A DNA stretch of 64,000 nucleotides. Source: Pseudomonas sp. NKUCC02_KPG (GTDB lineage: Bacteria > Pseudomonadota > Gammaproteobacteria > Pseudomonadales > Pseudomonadaceae). Location of the stretch: positions 62,001-126,000 of the forward strand of contig NZ_JAHKRC010000002.1 of NCBI RefSeq assembly GCF_019345465.1. The letters run 5' to 3'. Position numbers and translations under genes: made by a program. Below are positions 41,519 to 52,140 of the stretch, in pieces; the stretch's first letter is position 1; every line of letters starts with the position of its first letter. The notes beneath the pieces are model-generated. The model worked only from the letters and a program-made list of their open reading frames with translations. It was not told the origin of the DNA and ran no database searches.

Positions 41519-42309
41519 TGCTCAAATTCGACCAGTTTTCGATCGATGTTGCTCATTACCACTGGCTGGGCCACAAAACCTGGCATCCATTGCTAAGCAA
41601 TATCTCCCTTGAGGTTCATCCCGGCGAGCTGGTGGCGCTGGTGGGTTCCAGCGGTGAGGGTAAAAGCCTGCTGTTGCAAAGCACCCTGGGCTTGCTGCCC
41701 GAAAACATGCGCTGTCGCGGTGACATAGTGCTCGACGGGCAGGTACTGGATGATGCCGGCAAGGTCGATCAGCGCGGTAAAACGGTGTGTTATGTGCCCC
41801 AGGGCGTCAGCGCCTTGAATCCGCTGATCAAGGTCGGGCCGCAATTGATGCGTGCCGCACGCTTGAGCGGAGCCAGGCTGGGAATGGGGGATGTGGCTGA
41901 GCAACTCAGGCACTACAACTTGCAGCCGGAGTTGGTGGATGAGTTTCCGCGTACTCTGTCGGGCGGGATGGCCAAGCGCGTGCTGGCCAGTTGCGCGGCC
42001 CTGACCCATACGCGTTATATCCTCGCTGACGAGATCACCTCGTGGCTGGATGACGAGCACGCCTGTCAGTTGCTGACTCAGCTCAAGGGTTTTTGCCTGC
42101 AGGGGCGCGGCATATTGTGGGTTACCCATGATCTGGCGCTGGCGGCACGTTTTGCCGACAGGATCGCCGTATTGCACCAGGGCGAACTGCACGAAACCCT
42201 GAGTGCGACAGAGCTACGGGAGAACGGTGGCAGTCCTTGGTTGCAGTCGCTGTGGGCGGCGTTGCCCGAGCAGCAGTTCCTGGCGCGCAGGGTGCCTGAA
42301 TATGCTTGA
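41518..42309 (+). CDS. ABC transporter ATP-binding protein (NikD/DppD type)
   Basis: A 263-residue ATPase. Walker A is GSSGEGKS, the signature LSGGMAKRVLASCA, Walker B RYILADEITSWLD, and the H-loop VTHDLALA. It lacks the C-terminal oligopeptide-ABC extension with the iron-sulfur cysteines seen in many DppD/OppD proteins, so it is nearer to the shorter NikD form. It works with the second ATPase encoded next, overlapping it by 8 nt. Confidence 0.9.
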   Translation: MLKFDQFSIDVAHYHWLGHKTWHPLLSNISLEVHPGELVALVGSSGEGKSLLLQSTLGLLPENMRCRGDIVLDGQVLDDAGKVDQRGKTVCYVPQGVSALNPLIKVGPQLMRAARLSGARLGMGDVAEQLRHYNLQPELVDEFPRTLSGGMAKRVLASCAALTHTRYILADEITSWLDDEHACQLLTQLKGFCLQGRGILWVTHDLALAARFADRIAVLHQGELHETLSATELRENGGSPWLQSLWAALPEQQFLARRVPEYA

Positions 42310-42892
42310 AGTCCAGCAATTGAGTATCGTGCAGGACGGTCGCCGACTTTGGGATTCGGTGTCGTTTCACGTCCGGCCGGGAGAGCGTCAGGGCATCTCG
42401 GCGCCCAGCGGCTATGGGAAAACCACCTTGGGCCGGGTGCTGGCGCAATGGCAGTCGGCAACCTCGGGCCGGGTCACTGTGGATGGCAAGCCCCTGTCGC
42501 AAAAGGGTTATTGCCCGGTCCAGTTAGTGCCGCAACATCCCGAGCAGACCTTCAATCCTTATCGCACCACGGGCGAAAGCCTGCGCGATGCCTGGTCGCC
42601 GGACGCTGCCTGGCTGGCGCGCCTGGCCGTAAATCCCGGCTGGCTGACGCGGCGTCCGGATGAGTTGTCGGGCGGCGAACTGGCGCGTATCGCCTTGCTC
42701 AGGGCCCTTGATCCGCGCACCCGCTACCTGATTGCTGACGAAGTCACTGCCCAGCTGGACCCGCATATTCAGGCCCAGGTCTGGCAAGTCTTGCTGGAAG
42801 AGGCCAGGCATCGTGAGTTGGGGCTGATTGTGTTCAGCCACAACAAGGCGCTGCTGGAGAAGGTATGTTCGAGTATTTGGGTGGCGCAGTGA
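42302..42892 (+). CDS. ABC transporter ATP-binding protein (NikE/DppF type), short
   Basis: A 196-residue ATPase, shorter than the usual 250-330 of this family. Walker A is APSGYGKTT, the signature LSGGELARIALLRAL, Walker B RYLIADEVTAQLD, and the H-loop VFSHNKALLE. The C-terminal part after the H-loop is nearly absent. All catalytic motifs remain, so it can be functional. Last gene of the operon; a REP element follows. Confidence 0.88.
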   Translation: MLEVQQLSIVQDGRRLWDSVSFHVRPGERQGISAPSGYGKTTLGRVLAQWQSATSGRVTVDGKPLSQKGYCPVQLVPQHPEQTFNPYRTTGESLRDAWSPDAAWLARLAVNPGWLTRRPDELSGGELARIALLRALDPRTRYLIADEVTAQLDPHIQAQVWQVLLEEARHRELGLIVFSHNKALLEKVCSSIWVAQ

Positions 42893-42926
42893 ATGTTGCG
42901 TAAATCCTGTAGCCGCACCGCAACCC

Positions 42927-42955
42927 CCCCTGTGGGAGCGGGCTTGCTCGCGATG
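42927..42955 (+). repeat. Pseudomonas REP element
   Basis: The sequence around TGTGGGAGCGGGCTTGCTCG (42931-42950) followed by CGAT is the standard repetitive extragenic palindrome found in hundreds of copies in fluorescent pseudomonads. Its inner GAGCGGGCTTGCTC folds as a small hairpin. Single copy, located after the ABC operon. Confidence 0.9.
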
Positions 42956-42997
42956 CAGGTGCTGCGGTGTTTCAGGTGACGTGTGGAACCTATGAAA

Positions 42998-43330
42998 TCA
43001 GCGCCCTTCAAGGCCATGTAGTTCGCAATATTCTGCCCAGTCCATGCCCGCCATTTGCGCCACTTCGCGGTGAACCTCAAGACGCTGGGCCTCGAATTCT
43101 TCGGCATTTGCACTGGTCAATTGCAGGGTCAGTTCCCAGGCAAAAAAGCCCAGGCGCTCGGCCTCGGCCTCAAAGGCTTCGTTCAAGCGTTCCTGGCGAT
43201 ACTCCTTCATCGACTGGCCGACAGCGCGGGCAGCCAACGGGTTTAACGTTTCAAGTTCTGCGGCCAGCTCCGGGTGTTCGGCGAGAAAGCGATCAAGGGC
43301 TTTTTGATGATTTGTTCCGGGTTCGGTCAC
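42998..43330 (-). CDS. Conserved hypothetical protein, DUF6388-like
   Basis: A 110-residue, acidic, helical protein. It contains ALDRFLAEHPELAAELETLN, then a YRQERLNEAFEAEAERLGFF region and a tail with EVHREVAQMAGMDWAEYCEL. This resembles a family of short pseudomonad proteins that I recall as DUF6388; certainty about the name is low. The GTG at 43330 is preferred as start because AGGAG lies 6 nt upstream; the ATG at 43357 lacks such a site. Confidence 0.7.
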   Translation of the reverse strand: MTEPGTNHQKALDRFLAEHPELAAELETLNPLAARAVGQSMKEYRQERLNEAFEAEAERLGFFAWELTLQLTSANAEEFEAQRLEVHREVAQMAGMDWAEYCELHGLEGR

Positions 43331-43373
43331 ACAAGACTCCTGATTGAATAAGGTCATGTTGCTGAGTTCAAGA

Positions 43374-43634
43374 TCAGTTTTTGGTGAGCTGTCCATTGCC
43401 AGCAGGCACAGTGGCAGAGGGGGGGCGATACAGGGTGTGGCGACCGTTCAGGATGTAGAGCACATCAATACCGAGCAGGGTGATCAACGCCAGATAATCG
43501 GCTCGGGGCAGGCTCAGGTCCCGCTCATACAGGCTTTGCGTGTTGCGACCGATTCCTCCGGCCAGCGCCAGTTGCTGCTGTGTCAGATCAAGGCGCAGGC
43601 GCTCTTCTCTGAGGCGTTTTCCGTAGGTACTCAT
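43374..43634 (-). CDS. XRE-family HTH regulator
   Basis: An 86-residue protein with a lambda-repressor type HTH at residues 4-60: YGKRLREERLRLDLTQQQLA, then GGIGRNTQSLYERDLSLPRA and DYLALITLLGIDVLYILNG. The C-terminal ~20 residues are proline-rich. Such small regulators resemble phage or toxin-antitoxin repressors, but no partner is seen. CAGG precedes the ATG at 43634. It lies just upstream of the DUF6388-like gene on the same strand and may form an operon with it. Confidence 0.87.
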   Translation of the reverse strand: MSTYGKRLREERLRLDLTQQQLALAGGIGRNTQSLYERDLSLPRADYLALITLLGIDVLYILNGRHTLYRPPSATVPAGNGQLTKN

Positions 43635-43744
43635 GTGCGTAACCTGAATAGGAACATGGTCGTCATGCAAAGATTAATTCAAGCTGTGTAAGAGGGAAAG
43701 GTCAGCCGTCAACAGCCCCTGCAGGTTGGCTGATTTCAGACAAA

Positions 43745-43781
43745 AAAAAGGCAGGACGGCGCAAGGCGGTCCTGCCTTTTT
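43745..43781. terminator. Bidirectional rho-independent terminator
   Basis: AAAAAGGCAGGAC (43745-43757) pairs with GTCCTGCCTTTTT (43769-43781), 13 perfect base pairs with an 11-nt loop. It ends the minus-strand purine permease gene. Confidence 0.93.
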
Positions 43782-43792
43782 CAGAGTGCTGA

Positions 43793-45175
43793 CTACGCCG
43801 GGTTTTTCTCGACTGGCGGCAGGAACCAGTTCAACAGCAGCGCGCAGATGCCGCCTGTGGCCACGCCGGATTCCAGCACGTTGCGCAGGGCAGCGGGCAT
43901 GTGGGCGAGGAACTCGGGCACCTGGGACACACCCAGACCCAAGGCCAGGGAGACGGCAATGATCAGCAGGGCGCGACGGTCCAGGTGGATGCTGGCCAGA
44001 ATGTTGATCCCCGAGGCCGCTACGGCACCGAACATCACCATGGCGGCACCGCCCAATACCGGCTCGGGCACGGCCTGAATGGCGCCTGCGACGCTTGGGA
44101 ACAGCCCCAGCAGGATCAGCATGCCGGCGATCCATACGCCGATATGGCGGCTGGCGATACCGGTGAGCTGAATCACGCCATTGTTCTGGGCGAAAATCGA
44201 GCTGGGGAAGGTGTTGAAAATGCCCGCCAGAAACGAGTTGGCACCGTTGACCAGTACGCCGCCCTTGATCCGTTGCATCCAGATCGGGCCTTCGACCGGC
44301 TGGCGCGACACTTTGCTGGTGGCGGTCACGTCACCAATGGCTTCCAGGGAGGTCACGAGGTAAATCACCAGCATCGGAATAAACAGGGACCAAGAGAAAC
44401 CCAGACCGAAGTGCAACGGCATTGGCACCTGGAACAGTTCTGCCTCGTGCATGCCGGTGAAATCCAGGCGGCCCAGATAACCCGCCAGTGCATAGCCCAC
44501 GGCCAGTGCGATGACGATGGCGCAACTGCGCATCCATACCAGCGGGATGCGGTTGAGGATAACGATGATTGCCAGCACCACGCCCGACAGCATCAGGTTT
44601 TCGCCGTTGGCGAACGTACCGTTGGCCATCGCGGTAAAGCCGCCGCCCATGCTGATCAGGCCGACTTTAATCAGGGTCAGGCCAATCATCAGCACCACGA
44701 TGCCGGTGACCAGCGGGGTGATCATGCGTTTTACAAAGGGCAGAACGCGGGAGATACCCATTTCGACAAACGAGCCGGCAATCACCACACCAAAGATCGC
44801 CGCCATCACACCTTCAACTGGGGTGCCTTGCTTGACCATGAGTGCGCCGCCCGCAATCAGCGGGCCGACAAAGTTGAAGCTGGTGCCTTGCACGATCAGC
44901 AACCCGGCGCCGAAAGGGCCGAAGCGTTTGCACTGAACGAACGTTGCGATGCCGGAGATGACCAGCGACATGGAGACAATCAGGTTGGTATCGCGGCTGG
45001 ACACACCCAGCGCCTGGCAGATCAGCAGGCCGGGGGTGACGATAGGCACGATGATCGCCAGCAGATGTTGCAGAGCGGCCAGAAAGCCGATCCATGGCTT
45101 GGGCCGGTCTTCAAGACCGAAGACCAGCTCGCTGGTCTGGGACTCGGCTTCAGGCGGGGTGTTGAGAGAGGTCAT
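43793..45175 (-). CDS. NCS2 purine/xanthine permease
   Basis: A 460-residue nucleobase:cation symporter-2 protein with 14 helices. Family motifs are the QHLLAIIVPIVTPGLLICQA first helix with its QH pair, the GTSFNFVGPLIAGG segment, VTSLEAIGDVTATSKVSRQP in helix 8 and the QNNGVIQLTGIASRHIG helix 10 region, all typical of the UacT/XanP (xanthine, urate) branch. The substrate is probably xanthine or urate. Monocistronic with a strong terminator. Confidence 0.92.
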   Translation of the reverse strand: MTSLNTPPEAESQTSELVFGLEDRPKPWIGFLAALQHLLAIIVPIVTPGLLICQALGVSSRDTNLIVSMSLVISGIATFVQCKRFGPFGAGLLIVQGTSFNFVGPLIAGGALMVKQGTPVEGVMAAIFGVVIAGSFVEMGISRVLPFVKRMITPLVTGIVVLMIGLTLIKVGLISMGGGFTAMANGTFANGENLMLSGVVLAIIVILNRIPLVWMRSCAIVIALAVGYALAGYLGRLDFTGMHEAELFQVPMPLHFGLGFSWSLFIPMLVIYLVTSLEAIGDVTATSKVSRQPVEGPIWMQRIKGGVLVNGANSFLAGIFNTFPSSIFAQNNGVIQLTGIASRHIGVWIAGMLILLGLFPSVAGAIQAVPEPVLGGAAMVMFGAVAASGINILASIHLDRRALLIIAVSLALGLGVSQVPEFLAHMPAALRNVLESGVATGGICALLLNWFLPPVEKNPA

Positions 45176-45262
45176 GGCGAGCGCCCTGGAAAAAAGAGCG
45201 CGATTCTACTGGTCTTGGGCCATTACGCCCAGCGCTGGATTGCTGGAGCAATGCTGGATGCC

Positions 45263-45406
45263 TGTAGTCGCTGACGAGGCACGAGGCTGCGATCGGTCGC
45301 GAAGCGATCGTAAATCCTGAGCCCCGTGCCGACAGACATACCGCACAACCTGAATTTACGACGACTCCGTCGCCGATCGCAGCCTCGTGCCTCGACAGCA
45401 ACTACA
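45263..45406. repeat. REPIN-like pair of inverted repeats
   Basis: The 22-nt arms at 45275-45296 and 45373-45394 are perfect inverted copies (core GAGGCACGAGGCTGCGATCG). Weaker pairing continues outwards for 12 nt (TGTAGT...ACTACA) and inwards for ~19 nt (CGTAAAT...ATTTACG), giving a ~144-bp element ending 11 nt before the lpdV stop codon. The architecture matches REPINs of pseudomonads: two REP units in inverted order around a short unrelated spacer. Confidence 0.85.
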
Positions 45407-45416
45407 AATGCACCTC

Positions 45417-46805
45417 TTACAGATGCAACGCATGCCCCAATGCGCGCAGGGCGGCTTCTTGCACGGCTTCACCCAGTGTCGGGTGGGCGTGAATGGTGCC
45501 GGCAATGTCTTCCAGGCAGGCGCCCATTTCCATTGACTGGCCAAAGGCAGTCGACAACTCCGAAACCCCCGCACCCACAGCTTGCCAGCCGACGATCAGG
45601 TGGTTGTCACGGCGCGCCACGACCCGCACAAACCCGGTCTTGGATTCCAGGGTCATGGCCCGGCCATTGGCTGAGAACGGAAAGGTGGCGCTGATAAGGT
45701 CCAGTCCCGCCGCCTCGGCTTCTGCCGGGGTTTTACCCACCACGACGATTTCCGGATCGGTAAAGCACACGGCAGCGATGGCCGTGGGGCTGAACTCGCG
45801 CTGTTTACCGGCAATGATCTCGGCAACCATTTCGCCCTGTGCCATTGCCCGATGAGCCAGCATCGGTTCGCCGGTCAGGTCGCCAATCGCCCACACGTTG
45901 CGCATGCTGGTGTGGCAACGGTTGTCGACGCGAATGGCCGGGCCGTTCATGGCCAGTGCCAGGGTTTCAAGGTTGAAGCCCTGAGTGCGCGGACGACGAC
46001 CGACAGCCACCAGCACCTGATCGGTTTCCAGGGTCTGGCTCTCGCCCATGGCGTTGCGCATGGAAAGGGTTTTGGTGCTGGCCTGGAAGCCCTCGACACT
46101 GTGGGACAGGTACAGGGTTATGCCCAGAGCCTTGAGGGATTCGGCCACCGGCAGCGTGAGATCCTTGTCGTACGTCGGCAAGATTCGGTCACGAGCCTCG
46201 ACCACGGTGACTTCGGCGCCGAGCTTGCGGTAGGCGATACCCAGTTCCAGACCGATATATCCGGCCCCGACCACGGTCAGGCGCTTGGGAATGGCGGTGG
46301 GCTGCAAGGCTTCGGTGGACGAAATAATCGCTCCGCCAATGGGCAGGATCGGCAGGTCGACGGTCTGCGAGCCGGTAGCCAGCAGCAGGTGTTCGCATTC
46401 GATGCGCTGTCCGTCGACTTCAACGGCCTTGCCGTCGAGGATCCTGGCCCAGCCGTGCATCACCTTGACGCCATGCTTTTTAAGCAGTGCGCCCACGCCG
46501 GAGGTGAGGCGATCAACGATGCCGTTTTTCCATTGCACGCTCTGGCCGATGTCCAGGGTCGGTGCCTGGGTCTTGATCCCCAGCGGCGAGTTGTTGGTGC
46601 TGTAGCGCTGGGTGGTATGGAACTGCTCGGCAACGTGAATCAACGCCTTGGACGGAATGCAGCCGACGTTAAGGCAGGTGCCGCCCAGGGACTGGCCTTC
46701 GATCAGGACCGTCGGGATCCCCAGCTGACCGGCACGGATCGCCGCGACATAGCCGCCAGGGCCGCCACCGATAATCAGCAGCGTGGTGTGTTGTGTTGGC
46801 TGCAT
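45417..46805 (-). CDS. lpdV: Dihydrolipoamide dehydrogenase of the branched-chain complex (E3)
   Basis: A 462-residue flavoenzyme. FAD motif [19 protein letters not shown], redox disulfide [16 protein letters not shown]-binding [18 protein letters not shown], second FAD segment [15 protein letters not shown], and the catalytic His-Glu pair in [13 protein letters not shown]. It reoxidises the lipoyl group of BkdB, reducing NAD+. The gene is the fourth of the bkd operon, 2 nt after the bkdB stop, with GGAG 6 nt before the ATG. The LPD-Val form is the one dedicated to branched-chain oxoacid dehydrogenase in pseudomonads. Confidence 0.95.
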   Translation of the reverse strand: MQPTQHTTLLIIGGGPGGYVAAIRAGQLGIPTVLIEGQSLGGTCLNVGCIPSKALIHVAEQFHTTQRYSTNNSPLGIKTQAPTLDIGQSVQWKNGIVDRLTSGVGALLKKHGVKVMHGWARILDGKAVEVDGQRIECEHLLLATGSQTVDLPILPIGGAIISSTEALQPTAIPKRLTVVGAGYIGLELGIAYRKLGAEVTVVEARDRILPTYDKDLTLPVAESLKALGITLYLSHSVEGFQASTKTLSMRNAMGESQTLETDQVLVAVGRRPRTQGFNLETLALAMNGPAIRVDNRCHTSMRNVWAIGDLTGEPMLAHRAMAQGEMVAEIIAGKQREFSPTAIAAVCFTDPEIVVVGKTPAEAEAAGLDLISATFPFSANGRAMTLESKTGFVRVVARRDNHLIVGWQAVGAGVSELSTAFGQSMEMGACLEDIAGTIHAHPTLGEAVQEAALRALGHALHL

Positions 46806-46807
46806 GT

Positions 46808-48097
46808 TCACTCCAGAAACAGGGTGGCAGGTTGTTCGAGCAAGCCACGCATGGCCTGGATAAATTGCGCCGCGTCCATGCCATCGACCACGCGATGGTC
46901 GAAGGAGCTGGAGAGGTTCATCATTTTGCGCACCACGATCTGGCCTTTGACCACAACAGGGCGCTCGACGATGCGGTTAACGCCAATAATCGCCACCTCG
47001 GGCAGGTTGACCACCGGGGTGCTGACAATGCCGCCCAGCGCGCCAAGACTGGTCAGGGTGATGGTGGAGCCGGAGAGTTCTTCACGGGTGGCTTTGCCGG
47101 TGCGCACAGCGTTGGCCAGGCGTGCGATTTCATCGGCGGCGCCCCACAGGTTCAAGGTTTCGGCGTGGCGAACCACGGGCACCATCAGGCCTGCATCGCT
47201 TTGCGCTGCTACGCCGATGTGCGCCGCGCCAAAGCGGGTGATGATCTGGGCTTCGTCGTCGTAACGCACGTTGATCTGCGGGAAGTCACGCAAGGCGACA
47301 ACCATTGCCCGTACCAAAAATGGCAGCAAGGTCAGTTTGCCGCGGCTGTCGCCCCATTTTTGATTGAGCTGGGCGCGCAGTTCTTCGAGCGCGGTGACGT
47401 CCACTTCCTCGACATAGCTGAAGTGTGCAGCGCGGCGCTTGGCGTCCTGCATGCGCTGGGCGATCTTGCGGCGCAGGCCGATGACCGGAATCTGCTGCTC
47501 GTCATTGCGTTTGGCGTAACCACTGGCCGGTGCGGCGGCGGGGCTGGAGTCCTGTGCCAGATAGGCATCCAGGTCGTCATGCAGCACACGGCCAGCAGGG
47601 CCGCTGCCCACGACAAAGCGCAACTCGATCCCGGCATCCCAGGCGCGCTTGCGCACGGCCGGGGAGGCCAGCGGGCGTTCATTGGCTTCACGGGCAACAG
47701 GCGCGACCCGCAGCACCGCTGCGGTTTTAATCGCGGGCGCCGAAACCACGGCAACTTCGACCCGGGCTTGTGGCGCAGTTTTAGGGGCGGCGGCAGGTGC
47801 TGGTGCTGGTGCTGGTGCCGCAGCAGGCTGGGCGCTTTCACGCAGGTTGCCCGCGCCTTCGACTTCGATGCGGATCAATTCACTGCCCACGGCCATGACT
47901 TCGCCGGGCTGGCCACCCAGGGCCAGCACTCTGCCGGCCACGGGGGAGGGAATGTCCACGGTGGCCTTGTCGGTCATGACATCGGCCACTACCTGGTCTT
48001 CGCTGACCATGTCGCCGACTTTGACAAACCATTCCACCAGTTCAACTTGAGCAATGCCTTCGCCAATGTCCGGCATCTTGATAACGTGCGTACCCAT
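46808..48097 (-). CDS. bkdB: Branched-chain 2-oxoacid dehydrogenase E2 (dihydrolipoyl transacylase)
   Basis: A 429-residue E2. One N-terminal lipoyl domain (residues 1-80) with the lipoyl lysine in [12 protein letters not shown]; a Pro/Ala-rich linker ([14 protein letters not shown]); a peripheral subunit-binding domain at [20 protein letters not shown]; and the catalytic domain from about residue 195 with the active-site DHRVVDG near the C-terminus. It transfers the branched acyl group to CoA. It starts directly after the bkdA2 stop without a gap. Confidence 0.95.
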   Translation of the reverse strand: MGTHVIKMPDIGEGIAQVELVEWFVKVGDMVSEDQVVADVMTDKATVDIPSPVAGRVLALGGQPGEVMAVGSELIRIEVEGAGNLRESAQPAAAPAPAPAPAAAPKTAPQARVEVAVVSAPAIKTAAVLRVAPVAREANERPLASPAVRKRAWDAGIELRFVVGSGPAGRVLHDDLDAYLAQDSSPAAAPASGYAKRNDEQQIPVIGLRRKIAQRMQDAKRRAAHFSYVEEVDVTALEELRAQLNQKWGDSRGKLTLLPFLVRAMVVALRDFPQINVRYDDEAQIITRFGAAHIGVAAQSDAGLMVPVVRHAETLNLWGAADEIARLANAVRTGKATREELSGSTITLTSLGALGGIVSTPVVNLPEVAIIGVNRIVERPVVVKGQIVVRKMMNLSSSFDHRVVDGMDAAQFIQAMRGLLEQPATLFLE

Positions 48098-49153
48098 TCA
48101 GACCTCCATAACCCGTTGTAAAGCAGCACCCACTCGCGCCGGGCCGGGGAAGTAGGCCCACTCCTGAGCATGGGGATACGGCGTATCCCAGCCGGTGACG
48201 CGTTCGATTGGTGCTTCCAGGTAGTGGAAGCAGTGCTCCTGGACCAGTGCGATCAGCTCGGCGCCAAAACCGCAGGTGCGGGTGGCTTCGTGCACGACCA
48301 CGCAACGGCGGGTCTTCTTGACGGAGGTGACAATGGCGTCCAGGTCCAGGGGCCAAAGGCTGCGCAGGTCGATGACTTCAGCGTCGATGCCGGTTTCTTC
48401 AGCAGCCACTTGCGCCACATAGACGGTGGTGCCGTAGGTCAGGATGGTGACTTCGGTGCCGGGGCGCACGATGGCGGCGCAGTCCAGCGGTACGGTGTAA
48501 TAGCCGTCGGGTACGGCGCTGGCCGGGTGTTTCGACCACGGGGTGACAGGACGGTCGTGATGGCCGTCGAACGGGCCGTTGTACAGGCGTTTTGGCTCCA
48601 GAAAGATGACCGGGTCATCGTTCTCGATGGCGGCAATCAGCAGCCCTTTGGCGTCGTAGGGGTTGGATGGCATCACGGTGCGCAGGCCGCAGACCTGGGT
48701 GAACATGGCCTCCGGGCTCTGGCTGTGGGTCTGGCCGCCGTAGATCCCGCCGCCGCAGGGCATGCGAATGGTCATCGGGGCGATAAATTCACCGGCGGAG
48801 CGATAACGCAGACGCGCCGCTTCGGAAACGATCTGGTCGGAAGCCGGGTAGAAGTAGTCGGCAAACTGGATTTCGGCCACAGGGCGCAGGCCATAAGCCC
48901 CCATGCCCACGGCAGCGCCCACGATCCCGCTTTCGGAGATGGGGGCGTCGAACACCCGCGAGCTGCCGTACTTGGCCTGCAGGCCTTCGGTGCAGCGAAA
49001 TACGCCGCCGAAGTAGCCCACGTCCTGGCCGAAGATCACCACGTTATCGTCGCGCTCAAGCATGACATCCATGGCCGAGCGCAGGGCCTGGATCATCGTC
49101 ATGGTGTTGGTACTCACGGCGTTCTCCATCTGAATTTTATTGTTGTCGTTCAT
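48098..49153 (-). CDS. bkdA2: Branched-chain 2-oxoacid dehydrogenase E1 beta subunit
   Basis: A 351-residue E1 beta subunit with the transketolase pyrimidine-binding domain (MTMIQALRSAMDVMLERDDN, GQDVGYFGGVFRCTEGL, APISESGIVGAAVGMGAYGL) and the C-terminal domain. The assignment is strengthened by RMPCGGGIYGGQTHSQSPEA and VGAALQRVMEV at the end. Start at 49153 (MNDNNK) leaves a 4-nt gap to bkdA1. It pairs with BkdA1 to decarboxylate 2-oxoisovalerate, 2-oxoisocaproate and 2-oxo-3-methylvalerate from valine, leucine and isoleucine. Confidence 0.95.
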   Translation of the reverse strand: MNDNNKIQMENAVSTNTMTMIQALRSAMDVMLERDDNVVIFGQDVGYFGGVFRCTEGLQAKYGSSRVFDAPISESGIVGAAVGMGAYGLRPVAEIQFADYFYPASDQIVSEAARLRYRSAGEFIAPMTIRMPCGGGIYGGQTHSQSPEAMFTQVCGLRTVMPSNPYDAKGLLIAAIENDDPVIFLEPKRLYNGPFDGHHDRPVTPWSKHPASAVPDGYYTVPLDCAAIVRPGTEVTILTYGTTVYVAQVAAEETGIDAEVIDLRSLWPLDLDAIVTSVKKTRRCVVVHEATRTCGFGAELIALVQEHCFHYLEAPIERVTGWDTPYPHAQEWAYFPGPARVGAALQRVMEV

Positions 49154-49157
49154 CTGG

Positions 49158-50596
<1,439 letters not shown>

Positions 50597-51085
50597 ATGC
50601 GTAAGCTGGATCGAACGGATATCGGGATTCTCAACAGCCTTCAGCAGAATGCGCGCATCACCAATGCGGACCTTGCGCGCTCGGTCAATCTGTCGCCGAC
50701 GCCGTGCTTCAACCGGGTCAAGGCGATGGAAGAGCGCGGCCTGATCCGTGAGCAGGTAACTTTGCTCGACGCCGATATGCTGGGGTTGCACGTCAATGTA
50801 TTTATCCATGTCAGCCTGGAGAAACAGGTCGAAGAGGCCCTGCAGCATTTTGAAGCGGCGATTTCCGATCGCCATGAAGTCATGGAGTGCTATTTGATGG
50901 CAGGCGACCCGGACTATCTGATCCGGGTGCTGGTGCCCAGTATTCAGGCACTGGAGCGCTTCATGATGGACTTTTTGACCAAGGTTCCGGGTGTGGCCAA
51001 TATCCGTTCAAGCTTCGCCCTCAAACAGGTGCGCTACAAAACCGCCTTGCCGCTGCCACCGGGCGGGCTAACGCTGGAGGAGTGA
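50597..51085 (+). CDS. bkdR: Lrp-family activator of the bkd operon
   Basis: A 162-residue Lrp-type regulator: HTH at residues 4-55 ([40 protein letters not shown]) and RAM domain ([20 protein letters not shown], then [20 protein letters not shown]). It is divergent from bkdA1, the position of BkdR in other pseudomonads, where it responds to branched-chain amino acids. No strong ribosome-binding site is visible before the ATG at 50597, but the family start fits. Confidence 0.94.
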   Translation: MRKLDRTDIGILNSLQQNARITNADLARSVNLSPTPCFNRVKAMEERGLIREQVTLLDADMLGLHVNVFIHVSLEKQVEEALQHFEAAISDRHEVMECYLMAGDPDYLIRVLVPSIQALERFMMDFLTKVPGVANIRSSFALKQVRYKTALPLPPGGLTLEE

Positions 51086-51086
51086 T

Positions 51087-51632
51087 TCAAACCCGCAGCC
51101 GCCAGCGTTCATTGAAGCGCAGGTCAACCACCGACAGCGGTTCTACGTCAATCAGGTTGAAGGAGGACGTGTCCGCTGCGAGTGCATGCAAAATGGCGGC
51201 ACGGATCACAAAGGGATGAGTCACCACGGCAAAGTGGCCCTCTTCGCGAAACTCATCGAGCCAGGCGCTGACGCGCAGGCAAAGGTCTTGCACGGACTCG
51301 CCGCCGTGGGGCACTGAAAACGGGTTGTTGATCCAGTTTGTGAGGACTTGCGGCATGCTCTGTTGCAGGTCCGACAGACGCAGCCCCTGCCAGTCGCCGA
51401 CATCGTAGTCTCCCAGGGCGGGTACGATTTCTATTTCGCCGCCCAGGGCCTGGGCAGTTTGCAAGGTCCGGGTTTCGGGCGCACAGAGTATGCGTACCGG
51501 TTTTTTCAGCCTCGCACTCAGTTCGGCTGCCAGCAGCAAGCCTTTTGGTTCTGCCGGTTCATCCAGTGCGAAGCGGCCCAGGCGCTGGGCTTCAGTGCGG
51601 GCGTGACAGATAAAGCTCAGGCGTGTGGGCAT
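51087..51632 (-). CDS. Histidine phosphatase family protein
   Basis: A 181-residue protein of the phosphoglycerate mutase/histidine phosphatase fold. The catalytic segment reads LSFICHARTEAQR: the nucleophile His is kept but the usual RHG is CHA. The second half has VVTHPFVIRAAI with the second catalytic His. The acid motif APETRTLQTAQAL is also present. Related proteins with altered RHG occur in pseudomonads, and substrate is unknown. It converges on bkdR with one base between the stops and is divergent from copC. Confidence 0.82.
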   Translation of the reverse strand: MPTRLSFICHARTEAQRLGRFALDEPAEPKGLLLAAELSARLKKPVRILCAPETRTLQTAQALGGEIEIVPALGDYDVGDWQGLRLSDLQQSMPQVLTNWINNPFSVPHGGESVQDLCLRVSAWLDEFREEGHFAVVTHPFVIRAAILHALAADTSSFNLIDVEPLSVVDLRFNERWRLRV

Positions 51633-51749
51633 GCTGGGATCCTTGCGGGGGAGGCGTCGGGTCTGGTTCCGGGTTGTTGCGTGCGCTCGCCCTTCAATCA
51701 GTTTAGGCGAGTATTATGACCGCGTATTTCACTCTCAAGGTACTGTGCA

Positions 51750-52124
51750 ATGGCTGCTGCTCTAATGAAAAAAGTCCTCAATACCGCTGCATTGCTGACA
51801 CTGATGGCCGGTGCCAGCGCGGCGTTTGCCCATGCCCATCTGGAACAGTCGACGCCCGCTGCCGGTAGCACCGTCAACCGTGCCAGCGAACTGCGTTTGG
51901 TCTTTACCGAGGGTGTGGAGCAGGCGTTCACCAAGGTCGTTGTGACCCGTGACCAGGCGCCGGTTGCAGTGAGCAGCATCAAGACCGAGCCTGCCAACAA
52001 GAAAGTTCTGATCGTGACCCCGGCCCAGCCGCTGCCAGCGGGCACCTATCAGGTGAAGTGGAATGCAGTGTCGGTCGACACTCACAAAAGCACCGGCGAT
52101 TACAGCTTTACGGTGAGCAACTGA
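51750..52124 (+). CDS. copC: Periplasmic copper-binding protein CopC
   Basis: A 124-residue CopC-domain protein. The signal peptide ends at SAAFA, leaving the mature N-terminus HAHLEQSTPAAG, whose first His forms the Cu(II) site; the second ligand pair is in VSVDTHKSTGDYSF. AAGG lies 8 nt before the ATG at 51750; ATG 51765 (MKKVLN) is an alternative start. Copper trafficking in the periplasm together with CopD. Confidence 0.93.
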   Translation: MAAALMKKVLNTAALLTLMAGASAAFAHAHLEQSTPAAGSTVNRASELRLVFTEGVEQAFTKVVVTRDQAPVAVSSIKTEPANKKVLIVTPAQPLPAGTYQVKWNAVSVDTHKSTGDYSFTVSN

Positions 52125-52140
52125 GTTGATTGTCAGTGAA

